From Clostridia bacterium (GTDB lineage Bacteria; Bacillota; Clostridia; Oscillospirales; Acutalibacteraceae), in the NCBI GenBank assembly GCA_017521125.1, contig JAFXDV010000007.1, positions 62,001 through 126,000 on the forward strand: a stretch of DNA of 64,000 bases, written 5' to 3'. Numbering within the stretch: the stretch's first letter is position 1; every line of letters starts with the position of its first letter. The translations under genes were made by a program, and so were the position numbers. This document shows positions 31,637 through 40,755 of this stretch, in pieces. The notes beneath the pieces were generated by a model. That model was given only the letters and a program-made list of their open reading frames with translations, ran no database searches and had not been told where the DNA came from.

Positions 31637-32866
31637 ATGGATAATATAAACATTATAAAAACTGAAAATAATCAAGACCGAATCAAAGAACTTTTTAAAG
31701 AGATGGTTTCGATTGAGGTTTATGATAGGTGGGCAGACACTTTTGAAATAGAAAGTGTCGACGAGAAACAAATCATAATTATTTATGATGGTATAGAGAA
31801 AATTAAGGAATTTAAAAAAGAATGTAAAAAAGCCCTGTCCTTTTGTGTTTATTCTTTTTTCGGATTGGGAAAGAAAATAAAATTCGTTAAAAAAAGCCAT
31901 CGTAATATCCTTAGTCCCAAAGCTAAAAAGAATATTAAGGCAGTAAAATTCTTTGCTATAGGAATGGTTTTTGTATGTATAGCAACAACAGTTATTATTA
32001 TGTTGTTTAGTTATATAGGTAATAGAAATTTCAGAGAAACCTTTTATATTACAAGCAACATTAAAATTGACAGTCGTGTGCGAGTCATTCAGTTATCAGA
32101 TTTACATACTTCTTCCTATGGTAAGAACAACAAAAAACTTTTGCAGAGAATTGAAGCTTTAAAGCCGGATATAATTATCTGCACAGGAGATATGGTAAAT
32201 TCTACAAAAGAGGATGAAGCATTTGCAATAGATTTAGCAAGCAAGCTTTCCAAGATAGCTCCTTCCTACTATGTGTACGGCAACAATGAAGTAGAAAGCA
32301 TTTACGGTTTTCCCTTTAGTGAAAAAGTGCTTGATGAAAAATTTGGATTTAACAAAGAAAACCGTGACGAAAATGCACTTTTGAACCTTGAAGATTCCTT
32401 TGAAGACAAGCTTGAAGAAGCGGGAATTAAGGTTTTGAAAAACGAGAAGGATACCATAAATGTAAGAACAATGACGGTTGACGTATACGGAATTTTAAAT
32501 TCTAATCCTTCTTCCTTCTGGTCCTATTCAGAAAATGCCTTCTTAGAATACATAAATGAAAACACCGAAAATCTAAAAATAACAGCCGTTCACGAGCCCT
32601 TTATTTTTGAGGAATTCACCCCTGATTTTTGGGGAGACTTGATGGTTTGCGGACATACACACGGCGGTGTTGTGCGAGTTCCTGTGTTGGGACCTTTGTT
32701 CACCAACGAAGGAGGCTTGCTTCCTGAGAGAAACGGGGACTTTGTTTACGGCAGATATAATGTGGCAGGAAGTCCCTTAATAGTAAGCTCAGGACTTGAA
32801 AACTCAAATATCTTACGTATAAATAATCAACCGGAACTTGTAATTATAGATATTAACAAATTTTAA
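31637..32866 (+). CDS. Membrane metallophosphoesterase with DnaA-domain-I-like N-terminus
   Basis: 409 residues from ATG 31637 (weak AAAGG upstream). Residues about 10-80 (DRIKELFKEMVSIEVYDRWA ... IIIIYDGIEKIKEFKKECKK ... LGKKIKFV) follow the pattern of the DnaA N-terminal domain: helix with a Trp, a beta-hairpin, an amphipathic helix, and a closing strand. A membrane helix follows (about 100-124). The phosphoesterase domain has LSDLH, CTGDMVN, YGNNEVES (the usual GNHE has Asn for His), AVHEP and CGHTHGG. Membrane orientation would put the enzyme outside the cell and the N-domain inside. The substrate is unknown; polyprenyl-phosphate or nucleotide pathways are guesses. Confidence 0.75.
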   Translation: MDNINIIKTENNQDRIKELFKEMVSIEVYDRWADTFEIESVDEKQIIIIYDGIEKIKEFKKECKKALSFCVYSFFGLGKKIKFVKKSHRNILSPKAKKNIKAVKFFAIGMVFVCIATTVIIMLFSYIGNRNFRETFYITSNIKIDSRVRVIQLSDLHTSSYGKNNKKLLQRIEALKPDIIICTGDMVNSTKEDEAFAIDLASKLSKIAPSYYVYGNNEVESIYGFPFSEKVLDEKFGFNKENRDENALLNLEDSFEDKLEEAGIKVLKNEKDTINVRTMTVDVYGILNSNPSSFWSYSENAFLEYINENTENLKITAVHEPFIFEEFTPDFWGDLMVCGHTHGGVVRVPVLGPLFTNEGGLLPERNGDFVYGRYNVAGSPLIVSSGLENSNILRINNQPELVIIDINKF

Positions 32867-32887
32867 CATTTAGAAAGGGCATAAAAA

Positions 32888-34243
32888 ATGTTTACTGATT
32901 TAATTCTGAAATTAATTATTTTAATTGTCGGTGTAGTGTTTGTATTGTCCGCAGTAATAATATTTCTTCGCCTCAAAAATGTAAATCGTGCAGAACGCAT
33001 ACAGATTTTTAAAACAGCAGAGTATTTTAACGTCTGGATTATTCTTGTATGCTTTGTTACGACTATGGTGTATGGAGTATTTAATCATTTTCAACTGAAA
33101 AAGTCAGTTCACGCCATTGTATCACTAAATTATTCCGAAGCATCCCAGGCTCACAACTCCAACGGAACAAGATATAATATGGCAGAAGTGCTCTGTGATG
33201 AGGTAGTTGAAAAGGCAATAAATAATGGCGCACTCCAAAACGTTACCGTAAAACAACTTAAAAACTGTCTTGTGGTTTATCCTTGTGTTCAAGGCGGTGT
33301 GGGAGATGAGTCTGAGTATCATATTTCAACAGAGTTTGCAGTGGAGTATCATGCATCCAAGGATACTGCCCATCTTGACGCCGACAATGTTATCAATCTG
33401 ATAACCTCTGCATATAAGGAATATTACATAGAAAAATATACTGATAACTTTAAGCTTGATTCTGAGAAGCCCGATTTTGCCCAAATGGAATATATGGATA
33501 TAGTGTCTTATTTGGATAAAGAAACACAATCTATCCTTAATTATCTATATGGAATGGCAGAAAAAAATAATAGCTTTGTAACAGAAAATGGAGATACCTT
33601 TAATTCTATAGCAGGAAAAGTTCATCAGTTTAATGAGACACAGATAAATCAGAATTTAAGGTCTCTAATTCTGCAAAACGGCATTGTAAGAAACAAAAAT
33701 GAATACATTGACAGACTTGCATACCAAAACAAAAACGTTGATTTTGACCGTCAGAAAAACGACGCCTCTTATAATCTTTGTAACGAAGCGATTGATATGT
33801 ACAGTGAAGAAATGACCCGTGTCGTACTCGTTCCTACCTGGGACGAAACAGGAAAATACTATATGGGTAGAACAAAAGTCGGTGTTGACGAGCTTTCTGT
33901 TTTGGCTACAAGCTTCAGCGATAATGTGGCCTCCAACGAAAAGGAAATTATGGATAATAACCTGATATTAAATAAAATAGCTCAGGCTAATGAGATTAAT
34001 GAGATTTCTTCTTCGGCAGATTCACTCATAGAGTCTATCTATGCAAATATTAAAAGCTTTGAAAAGGAAGCTATAAATGCCGGCAGAGAATATTCTCGTC
34101 ACAAAATGAACCAATGTATAGCAGTAAGCATTTACGGAGCATCTCTTGTGAGTGAGTTGAAATCTCTTGTATTGTTTGCAGTGTTTACATACCTAACATT
34201 TATTGTTTATAAGATTTCAAAGAAATTTCCCAAAAAGGTATAA
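32888..34243 (+). CDS. Wzz-like membrane protein, paralogue of the next gene, no GGDEF
   Basis: 451 residues. Two N-terminal membrane helices (about 5-27 and 45-65), a long extracytoplasmic helical domain, and a C-terminal helix (about 425-445). The ectodomain aligns by eye with the next protein: IVSLNYSEASQAHN with VIHYNDEQAEKG, FAVEYHASKDTAHLDADNVI with FIVSFAATSGEGADFARLVL, and the MEYMDIVSYLDKETQSILNY segment with YDYIEIMELIDTSIDNTLST. It probably acts with it as a heteromeric polysaccharide co-polymerase controlling chain length or export. This is inference; no family is recognised with certainty. Confidence 0.62.
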   Translation: MFTDLILKLIILIVGVVFVLSAVIIFLRLKNVNRAERIQIFKTAEYFNVWIILVCFVTTMVYGVFNHFQLKKSVHAIVSLNYSEASQAHNSNGTRYNMAEVLCDEVVEKAINNGALQNVTVKQLKNCLVVYPCVQGGVGDESEYHISTEFAVEYHASKDTAHLDADNVINLITSAYKEYYIEKYTDNFKLDSEKPDFAQMEYMDIVSYLDKETQSILNYLYGMAEKNNSFVTENGDTFNSIAGKVHQFNETQINQNLRSLILQNGIVRNKNEYIDRLAYQNKNVDFDRQKNDASYNLCNEAIDMYSEEMTRVVLVPTWDETGKYYMGRTKVGVDELSVLATSFSDNVASNEKEIMDNNLILNKIAQANEINEISSSADSLIESIYANIKSFEKEAINAGREYSRHKMNQCIAVSIYGASLVSELKSLVLFAVFTYLTFIVYKISKKFPKKV

Positions 34244-34255
34244 AGGTGTAAGAAT

Positions 34256-36121
34256 ATGAAGAATTTTCAAATAATGAGATATTTAAAAAAGCTTTTGCCA
34301 ATTATCATCATTTTTTGCCTTTTTGCAACCTATGGGGTATATTACAAGCTTTCATCATCTAATACCTACATAGCCTCAGAAGTTATTCATTATAACGACG
34401 AGCAGGCAGAAAAGGGTCTTGCACCAACAGGGGAAAAGCTTGATGTGAACGAAATTAAATCTTCTGCGGTAATGTCAAAAGTTGTTGATAAAATGGGGCT
34501 TACAGGCATCTACTCGGTTGATAGCCTTATATCAAGAATTGACATAACCCCCATTGAAGATGCAGACAAGGTAGCACAAAAAGATGCAAAGCTTGAAGAA
34601 GGCGAAGAATACATCTATGAGCCAAGCACCTTTATAGTTTCTTTCGCAGCCACAAGTGGTGAGGGTGCAGATTTTGCAAGATTAGTTTTAGATGAAGTGT
34701 TGGACGTGTATTTTGAACAGTTTAGTCAAAAATATGTAAACGTTGCACCTGCAGATAACACCATCGAAAAGCTTAATGAAAACGATTACGATTATATTGA
34801 AATAATGGAGCTTATTGATACAAGCATCGATAATACTCTTTCTACCTTGTATCAGAGAATTGAGCAAAACAGCTACTACAGGTCAACCGAAACGGGAGAA
34901 TCTTTTACCGAACTTGCTAATGACTTTGAATATTTAAGACAGGTTAACGTTTCTTCACTTTTCTCAAGAATTTATAAATATCAGATTACCAAAAACAAGA
35001 CTGTTCTTATTTCTGACTATACAACAAGAATAGATAACAATAATATTTCTAATGAAAAGGATAAGAGTCTGGTTGAGGACGTTATTACTGTAATTGATGC
35101 TTATGTTGCTAAAATGCGTGAATCAGGAAACACAAATATCAGTTTTGAATATATCCTTGACAATCTTCACGAGAGAAACCTTCAGGATTATGTAGGCGAC
35201 CAAACAGTAACATACGACGAACTGATTTACAGTTGGAGAGACCTTAACGAAAGCAAACAACATGCCATTATTGATTCTGCATACTGTAATTATATTTTAG
35301 ATACGTTTACATCTTGTACGGGGAATTGCGGTGGTGCTTGCGCTACTTCGAATTTAACCTGCACAGAGCTTTGCAACCAACAATATTCTTTAGTTAAAGA
35401 TGATATAGAAAAAGAAATTGATACGCTTATAAACAAATTAACCGTTCTTTACGATACCACTATGAAAACAAATGACGAGTACAATAAATATCTTGGCGCA
35501 AGCTACATTTCGGTACTCTCCTCGGCATCTGTAAGACAGAGTGTTAACGTTGTCCTTTATACAGCCATCGCCTTTTTCTTCCTTATGATTCTTTGTTGTG
35601 GTGGTGCCATCATCTTCGGCAGAGCAGGAGATATAATCAATTATATTTTCTATACAGACCATCTTACAGAGTTTGGTAATAGAGCATATCTTGATAAATA
35701 CCTAAAATCAAAAGATAAAAAGCTTCTTGATGACGGCACTGTCTATTGTATGCTTGATATTTCCAATTTAGTTCACATCAACACAGTTCATTCTAGAGAT
35801 GTTGGCGATGAAATTATTAAAATGTTCACAGTTTACGTAAAGGAAGCCTTTGGAAAATCAAAGACCGAGTACATTTATAATGGTAACGGTAGTTTTGTAA
35901 TGCTCACAGAAGATACAGACTACATTACTGTTGAAGATATAATGAGGCTTTTCAGGCTTAGACTTGATGAAAGAGAAGAATATAGAAACGTTGTGATTGA
36001 GTATAAAATTGGTATTTCCGAAACCTTTAAAGAAAATAAAACCGCAAGGAAATTACTTTCAGAAGCAATCAAAAATAAAAAGAACTACACTTCAGTTTTA
36101 ACTCAAACAACCTCAATTTAA
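34256..36121 (+). CDS. Wzz-like co-polymerase fused to a degenerate GGDEF domain
   Basis: 621 residues. A membrane helix at about 10-30, an extracytoplasmic domain of about 400 residues with the Wzz-type N-terminal strand order, a second helix at about 429-455, then a cytoplasmic domain (about 467-615). That domain begins TDHLTEFGNRAYLDKYL like a GGDEF domain, but its active site reads NGNGSF instead of GGDEF, so catalysis is unlikely and c-di-GMP or GTP sensing is the better guess. A cysteine-rich insert (CTGNCGGACATSNLTCTELC, about 354-373) lies in the ectodomain. Together with the preceding paralogue it would couple second-messenger level to polymer assembly. Confidence 0.72.
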   Translation: MKNFQIMRYLKKLLPIIIIFCLFATYGVYYKLSSSNTYIASEVIHYNDEQAEKGLAPTGEKLDVNEIKSSAVMSKVVDKMGLTGIYSVDSLISRIDITPIEDADKVAQKDAKLEEGEEYIYEPSTFIVSFAATSGEGADFARLVLDEVLDVYFEQFSQKYVNVAPADNTIEKLNENDYDYIEIMELIDTSIDNTLSTLYQRIEQNSYYRSTETGESFTELANDFEYLRQVNVSSLFSRIYKYQITKNKTVLISDYTTRIDNNNISNEKDKSLVEDVITVIDAYVAKMRESGNTNISFEYILDNLHERNLQDYVGDQTVTYDELIYSWRDLNESKQHAIIDSAYCNYILDTFTSCTGNCGGACATSNLTCTELCNQQYSLVKDDIEKEIDTLINKLTVLYDTTMKTNDEYNKYLGASYISVLSSASVRQSVNVVLYTAIAFFFLMILCCGGAIIFGRAGDIINYIFYTDHLTEFGNRAYLDKYLKSKDKKLLDDGTVYCMLDISNLVHINTVHSRDVGDEIIKMFTVYVKEAFGKSKTEYIYNGNGSFVMLTEDTDYITVEDIMRLFRLRLDEREEYRNVVIEYKIGISETFKENKTARKLLSEAIKNKKNYTSVLTQTTSI

Positions 36122-36158
36122 TTAAAAGTCTGCAAAAAGGGAAGGGAGGGCAAAGAAC

Positions 36159-37448
36159 GTGGAGAATAAAATCTTTGAAAAAGCAAAAGCCTTTTATTTT
36201 ACGGTTGTTGCGGTAATGATGTATTTTTTCCTTGAAGAATACATCGACCTTGGTCTTCACGTTACCTTCCGACATGCCTTTGCCCTTGTCCTTGCATTTT
36301 CTGCATTATGTATGTTTTTATATAAGCCGGATATTCCCAGAGGTGTTACTGCATTTAAAGATGCCTGTGTTTACAGTATTCCTCTGGCGGTTACTACAAT
36401 AGTTTCGCTTTTTATCTGGTTTATGGGTACGGCAGACGTGGGGGTTATCTCCCGAGGTCTGTCCAGTTCCTTTATTTATACGAATATGCTGTCCTTTGCT
36501 TTAGGCTCTGCAGCTCTTCTTTATGTATTTGGCAACCGTGGAATTTGGTATAATCTTATTGCTATTCTTATTGCAAATCTTTTAATGATTGTTACCATTA
36601 TTGCTCAAAACGGAATTGCAGCATTTTTCTCAGAGTTTGTAACTCTTTTGGTGACCTTTGCAGACGTGACGGGAGAGGTTATCGTTCAGGCGGAAATTCA
36701 CGAACTTGCCTTTTGCCTTGGCGCCTATCTGATTTATATGCTGTTTAAACCTCAAAAAAATATTGTCTATTTTATATTGTTGTTTTTAACCGTTTTTTGC
36801 TTCTTGGCGGCACTTAAAAGAATTGCAATTATCGCCATTGTAATAGCTTTAATATTTGGTTATATTTTAAAGTTTGTTGCACGTTTCGTCCCCAAAACCG
36901 CAAGCAGACTCGTTGTGTTTCTTTCGGTTTGTGTTATTTTATTGCTTGTCGGATACATTGCACTTATAAAGGCAGACGCCTTTACGCTTCTTGAACAGGC
37001 GGGAATAAACACAAGCGGACGAGTTGAAATTTATAATGCGGTAGACGAGTTTTATGAGTTCCATCCGGGATTTTTGGGTAATGGAATAGGATTTCTTACC
37101 TATCAACTTAATGAGTTTATGTCTGTGGGTGTAGGCGCCGTACATAACGATTTTTTGCAGCACTTCATTGACTTAGGCTTTTGGGGATATATTATCTGGC
37201 TTGTATCAATGGTCTTAATTCGTGTGTGTTATTTCGGAAGAAAAGGTAACATTGAAAACGCAATCCTTACCTTTATGCTTACGTTATATCTTATAATTGT
37301 TTCTTCCACAGATAATACCATGAACTATCCTCTTTTAACCGGAGTTCTGGCGATGTTGATGATGGGGAACTCATATGAAGAAAATGTTGACCATACCGAA
37401 GAAAAGATATTTGGCATTATAAAAAAGAAAAGTGGTTCGTTATTATGA
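36159..37448 (+). CDS. O-antigen ligase/polymerase family protein (Wzy-like)
   Basis: 429 residues with 10-12 hydrophobic segments and a large loop (about 285-340) carrying HPGFLGNGIGFLTYQLNEF and GAVHNDFLQHFIDLGFWGY, typical of Wzy/WaaL enzymes. The start is GTG at 36159 after GGGAGGG. It would polymerise the flipped repeat units. It follows the Wzz-like pair, as expected for a polymerase/co-polymerase unit, and overlaps the next glycosyltransferase by 4 bp. Confidence 0.85.
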   Translation: MENKIFEKAKAFYFTVVAVMMYFFLEEYIDLGLHVTFRHAFALVLAFSALCMFLYKPDIPRGVTAFKDACVYSIPLAVTTIVSLFIWFMGTADVGVISRGLSSSFIYTNMLSFALGSAALLYVFGNRGIWYNLIAILIANLLMIVTIIAQNGIAAFFSEFVTLLVTFADVTGEVIVQAEIHELAFCLGAYLIYMLFKPQKNIVYFILLFLTVFCFLAALKRIAIIAIVIALIFGYILKFVARFVPKTASRLVVFLSVCVILLLVGYIALIKADAFTLLEQAGINTSGRVEIYNAVDEFYEFHPGFLGNGIGFLTYQLNEFMSVGVGAVHNDFLQHFIDLGFWGYIIWLVSMVLIRVCYFGRKGNIENAILTFMLTLYLIIVSSTDNTMNYPLLTGVLAMLMMGNSYEENVDHTEEKIFGIIKKKSGSLL

Positions 37449-38653
37449 GAATTTTAATGGTAAATAAATTTTTATATCCTCGTGGAGGAAGCGAAAGCTA
37501 TATGCTATACCTTGCCGAACATCTAAAAAAGATGGGACACGAGGTAGAATATTTCGGTATGTACGACGAAAAAAATACAGTGGGTAATTCTTTGGGACTG
37601 TATACACAAAATATGGACTTTCATTCAAAAGGGATAGGCAGATTTTTATATCCTTTCAAAATAATCTATTCTTTTGAGGCAAGGAAAAAGATAATGCAGG
37701 TAATAGATGATTTTAAGCCTGACATAGTCCATATGAATAATATTAACTTTCAGCTTACGCCGTCTATAATTGACGGAGTTAAGAAAAAGAGAATTCCTCT
37801 TGTCCAGACAGTACACGATTATCAAATGATATGCCCCAATCATCTTCTTTACAATTTCGATAAAAACATACCTTGCGAAAAGTGTGTAGGTGGCGCACAT
37901 ATTAACTGCATTAAAAATAAATGTATCCACTCTTCCACAGTCAAGAGTGTTTTGGGGGTTATCGAGGCAAAGGTATATTCGTTTTTTAAAACTTATAAAA
38001 AGGTAGACCTTTTTGTGTGCCCAAGTAATTTTCTGGAAAATAAGTTGCTTAATGCAAAGGAGTTTTACAAGGGCAAAACCATAACCATACATAATTTTAT
38101 AAATAAAGAGAAATTTTCAAATAAAAAACGAGTAGAAGATTCCTACATTGTCTATGTAGGCAGACTTTCCAAGGAAAAAGGAATTGAAAACATTGCAGGC
38201 ACCGCAAAGCTTCTGCCGCAGTACACCTTTGTTATTGCAGGAAACGGCCCGGATGAAGATATGCTCAAAGGTATTGACAATATTAAACTAGCTGGATTTC
38301 TTACAGGGGACAAGCTCACAGAGCTTGTTGGAAGAGCAAAGCTCCTTCTTTTGCCCTCTGTTTGTTATGAAAATTGTCCGTTATCCATACTTGAAGCACA
38401 CGCAATGGGTGTACCGGTTGTTACTATGAATAGTGGCGGAATGGCAGAGCTAGTTAAAGACGGCGTTACCGGTACCCTCGTAAATGAAGCAACCCCTCAG
38501 GGAATTGCTGCAAAATTAAAAGAAACCCTTGAAAATGAGGAGTATTATAATATCCTTAGGGAAAATTGCAAGGTTGAAAAAGATAACATTTTAAGTGTAG
38601 AAAGCTACGCTGATATTTTAATAAAAGAATACGACAAACTATTGGAGAGGTGA
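37445..38653 (+). CDS. GT4-family glycosyltransferase
   Basis: 402-residue GT-B enzyme. N-terminal MRILMVNKFLYPRGGSESYM, acceptor-domain VQTVHDYQMICPNHLLY with nearby cysteines (CEKCVGG), and C-terminal donor site VGRLSKEKGIENI and CPLSILEAHAMGVPVV. Translational overlap (ATGA) with the polymerase gene. Confidence 0.9.
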   Translation: MRILMVNKFLYPRGGSESYMLYLAEHLKKMGHEVEYFGMYDEKNTVGNSLGLYTQNMDFHSKGIGRFLYPFKIIYSFEARKKIMQVIDDFKPDIVHMNNINFQLTPSIIDGVKKKRIPLVQTVHDYQMICPNHLLYNFDKNIPCEKCVGGAHINCIKNKCIHSSTVKSVLGVIEAKVYSFFKTYKKVDLFVCPSNFLENKLLNAKEFYKGKTITIHNFINKEKFSNKKRVEDSYIVYVGRLSKEKGIENIAGTAKLLPQYTFVIAGNGPDEDMLKGIDNIKLAGFLTGDKLTELVGRAKLLLLPSVCYENCPLSILEAHAMGVPVVTMNSGGMAELVKDGVTGTLVNEATPQGIAAKLKETLENEEYYNILRENCKVEKDNILSVESYADILIKEYDKLLER

Positions 38654-38657
38654 GAGA

Positions 38658-39716
38658 GTGTCACAACCTAAGGTAAGCATTATAGTTCCCGTGTATAATG
38701 TGGAAAAATATCTTGAAAAATGCATAAATTCACTAAGAAAACAATCACTTACCGATATTGAAATAATACTTGTAGACGATTCTTCAAAAGACTCATCTCT
38801 TGAGATTTGTCAAAAGGCGGCAGCAGAGGACACTCGCATAAAGGTTATTCACAAGGTTAACGAGGGAGCAGGTAAGGCACGTAATGCGGGTCTTGAAATT
38901 GCGACAGGCGAATATATCGGGTTTATTGACTCTGATGATTTTGTGGAAGCAAATATGTATGAAACACTCTGCTCAAAAGCAGATAAGTACGGCTCCGACC
39001 TTATACTGTCAGGCATATTGTTTGTAGACGGAAATATGTTCAGCGAAACAGGGGAAAGGGAAAGCAAAATCTATTTTGATACCGATACTCATTTTGAAAC
39101 AGAAGATAGCCTTAAAGAACTGAAAATGGGTATAGTGGGCGCAAGACCGGAAGACCTTGATGACAGTAAATACGGAATGGGTGTTGTTAAAAACCTCTTC
39201 AAAAACGAAGTAATAAAGAAAAATAATATTGAGTTTCAGTCTGAAAGAAATATGATTTCGGAAGACGCGCTCTTTATGATAGATTATATTTCTTGTATAA
39301 AAAAAGCAACAGGAGTGCCTGAAGCTTTTTATAACTACCAAAGAAACGGAAATTCAATTTCTAAATCTTATAAAAGCGACAGGTTAGAAAAAAGCCTTGT
39401 TTTTGTAAAAGAAGTGGAAAAAAGGTACCAAAAAGATATTGAGCCTGACACCTATAATATATACATATACAGATTCTGGCAGGCAATGTGCCGTGTTCTT
39501 TGTTCTCAGGAAATAATGTACGCAACAGATAACAAGGTTAAATTTGCACTCCTGAAAAAAAGGCTTAAGATGATATGTACCCAGAGTATGACAATAAAAG
39601 CTTTAAAAGAGTATCCCATAAAGACTCTTCCCGTTAAGCAAAGGGTGTTTGCGTATGCAATAAAGTACAAGATGTACTTTTTAATGAAATTGCTTGTTAA
39701 TTTGAGAAGTAGATAG
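38658..39716 (+). CDS. GT2-family glycosyltransferase
   Basis: 352 residues, GTG start with GAGAGG upstream. The GT-A domain has VSIIVPVYNVEKYLEKCINS, VDDSSKDSS, a DSDD metal motif in GFIDSDDFVEA, and a downstream SEDALF. The C-terminal 120 residues are helical and specific to this subgroup. It adds one sugar of the repeat unit. Confidence 0.9.
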   Translation: MSQPKVSIIVPVYNVEKYLEKCINSLRKQSLTDIEIILVDDSSKDSSLEICQKAAAEDTRIKVIHKVNEGAGKARNAGLEIATGEYIGFIDSDDFVEANMYETLCSKADKYGSDLILSGILFVDGNMFSETGERESKIYFDTDTHFETEDSLKELKMGIVGARPEDLDDSKYGMGVVKNLFKNEVIKKNNIEFQSERNMISEDALFMIDYISCIKKATGVPEAFYNYQRNGNSISKSYKSDRLEKSLVFVKEVEKRYQKDIEPDTYNIYIYRFWQAMCRVLCSQEIMYATDNKVKFALLKKRLKMICTQSMTIKALKEYPIKTLPVKQRVFAYAIKYKMYFLMKLLVNLRSR

Positions 39717-40745
39717 GTGATAAACTTGTTGTTTTCGGTAATTGTTCCTATATATAAGGTTGAGAAGTATCTGGAAAGATGTGTTGAAAGCGTTTTAAAT
39801 CAAACCTGTAAGGATTTTGAACTGATACTTGTTGATGACGGATCTCCTGATAGTTGTCCGCAAATTTGCGACTCCTTCGCATCCCAAAACCCTAACGTCA
39901 AGGTTGTACATAAGGAAAACGGAGGGTTAGTCAGCGCACGTCAGGCAGGCATTAAGGTTGCTTCGGGAGAATACGTTTTTAACCTTGATGGAGATGATGC
40001 ACTCGTACCCAACACCTTAGAACGTGCAAAGAGTATTATTGAAAAAACCAATGCAGATATCATATCTTTTTCCTATATGGAATACCGCAACGGACAAACA
40101 AAAGAAATGGTAAACACGGTTGTACCTGTTGGGTTTTATAACAAAGAAGATATGGAAAAATACGTATACCCCCATATTTTGTCTGACAAAAATATGAAAA
40201 ATCTTTTCTATTTTATGGCAGGCAGAGTAATAAGACGTACCCTCGTTACTCCACATCAGCTAAATATAAGCACTAAAATCTGTTTAGGCGAGGATATAAG
40301 CTGTATGCTACCTTGCTATATTGATGCACAGTCGTTCTATATGGACGATACTCCCGTTTATCTTTACACTATCAGAGATGATTCTCTATCAACAGATTTT
40401 AATACAAGACAACTTACCCAGCTTGCCGAAGTGATAAAAGGCTTTTACAATTTAAACTTAAAAAAGCCTGAGGATTTTGAAGAACAGGTTGCTCGTTATT
40501 CCTGCTTTATGTGTTTTGCAATTCTTGCGGCAGCGGCCGAGGGCGGACATTTTAAATATCTTAACGAAATAAAGGGACTTATAGTTGATTCAATTAACAA
40601 CGAGCTTATTAAAAAAGCGGAATTTGAACAAATAACCATTAAGACAAAAATCAGTATAGCGTTAATGAAAAAAGAGCATATTAAAACGGCCTTTTATTTC
40701 CTGTATTTCGTATCTAAAATTAAAAGCATATTAAACAAAGGATGA
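39717..40745 (+). CDS. GT2-family glycosyltransferase
   Basis: 342 residues. FSVIVPIYKVEKYLERCVES, LVDDGSPDSCPQICD, and a DGDD motif in NLDGDDALVP mark the GT-A core. The start is either GTG 39717, directly after the previous stop, or TTG 39726, which has AGGTGA 6 bp upstream and would remove only three residues. It is closely related in architecture to the preceding gene and may be a tandem duplicate that diverged in acceptor specificity. Confidence 0.88.
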   Translation: MINLLFSVIVPIYKVEKYLERCVESVLNQTCKDFELILVDDGSPDSCPQICDSFASQNPNVKVVHKENGGLVSARQAGIKVASGEYVFNLDGDDALVPNTLERAKSIIEKTNADIISFSYMEYRNGQTKEMVNTVVPVGFYNKEDMEKYVYPHILSDKNMKNLFYFMAGRVIRRTLVTPHQLNISTKICLGEDISCMLPCYIDAQSFYMDDTPVYLYTIRDDSLSTDFNTRQLTQLAEVIKGFYNLNLKKPEDFEEQVARYSCFMCFAILAAAAEGGHFKYLNEIKGLIVDSINNELIKKAEFEQITIKTKISIALMKKEHIKTAFYFLYFVSKIKSILNKG

Positions 40746-40755
40746 GTGTTTAAGT

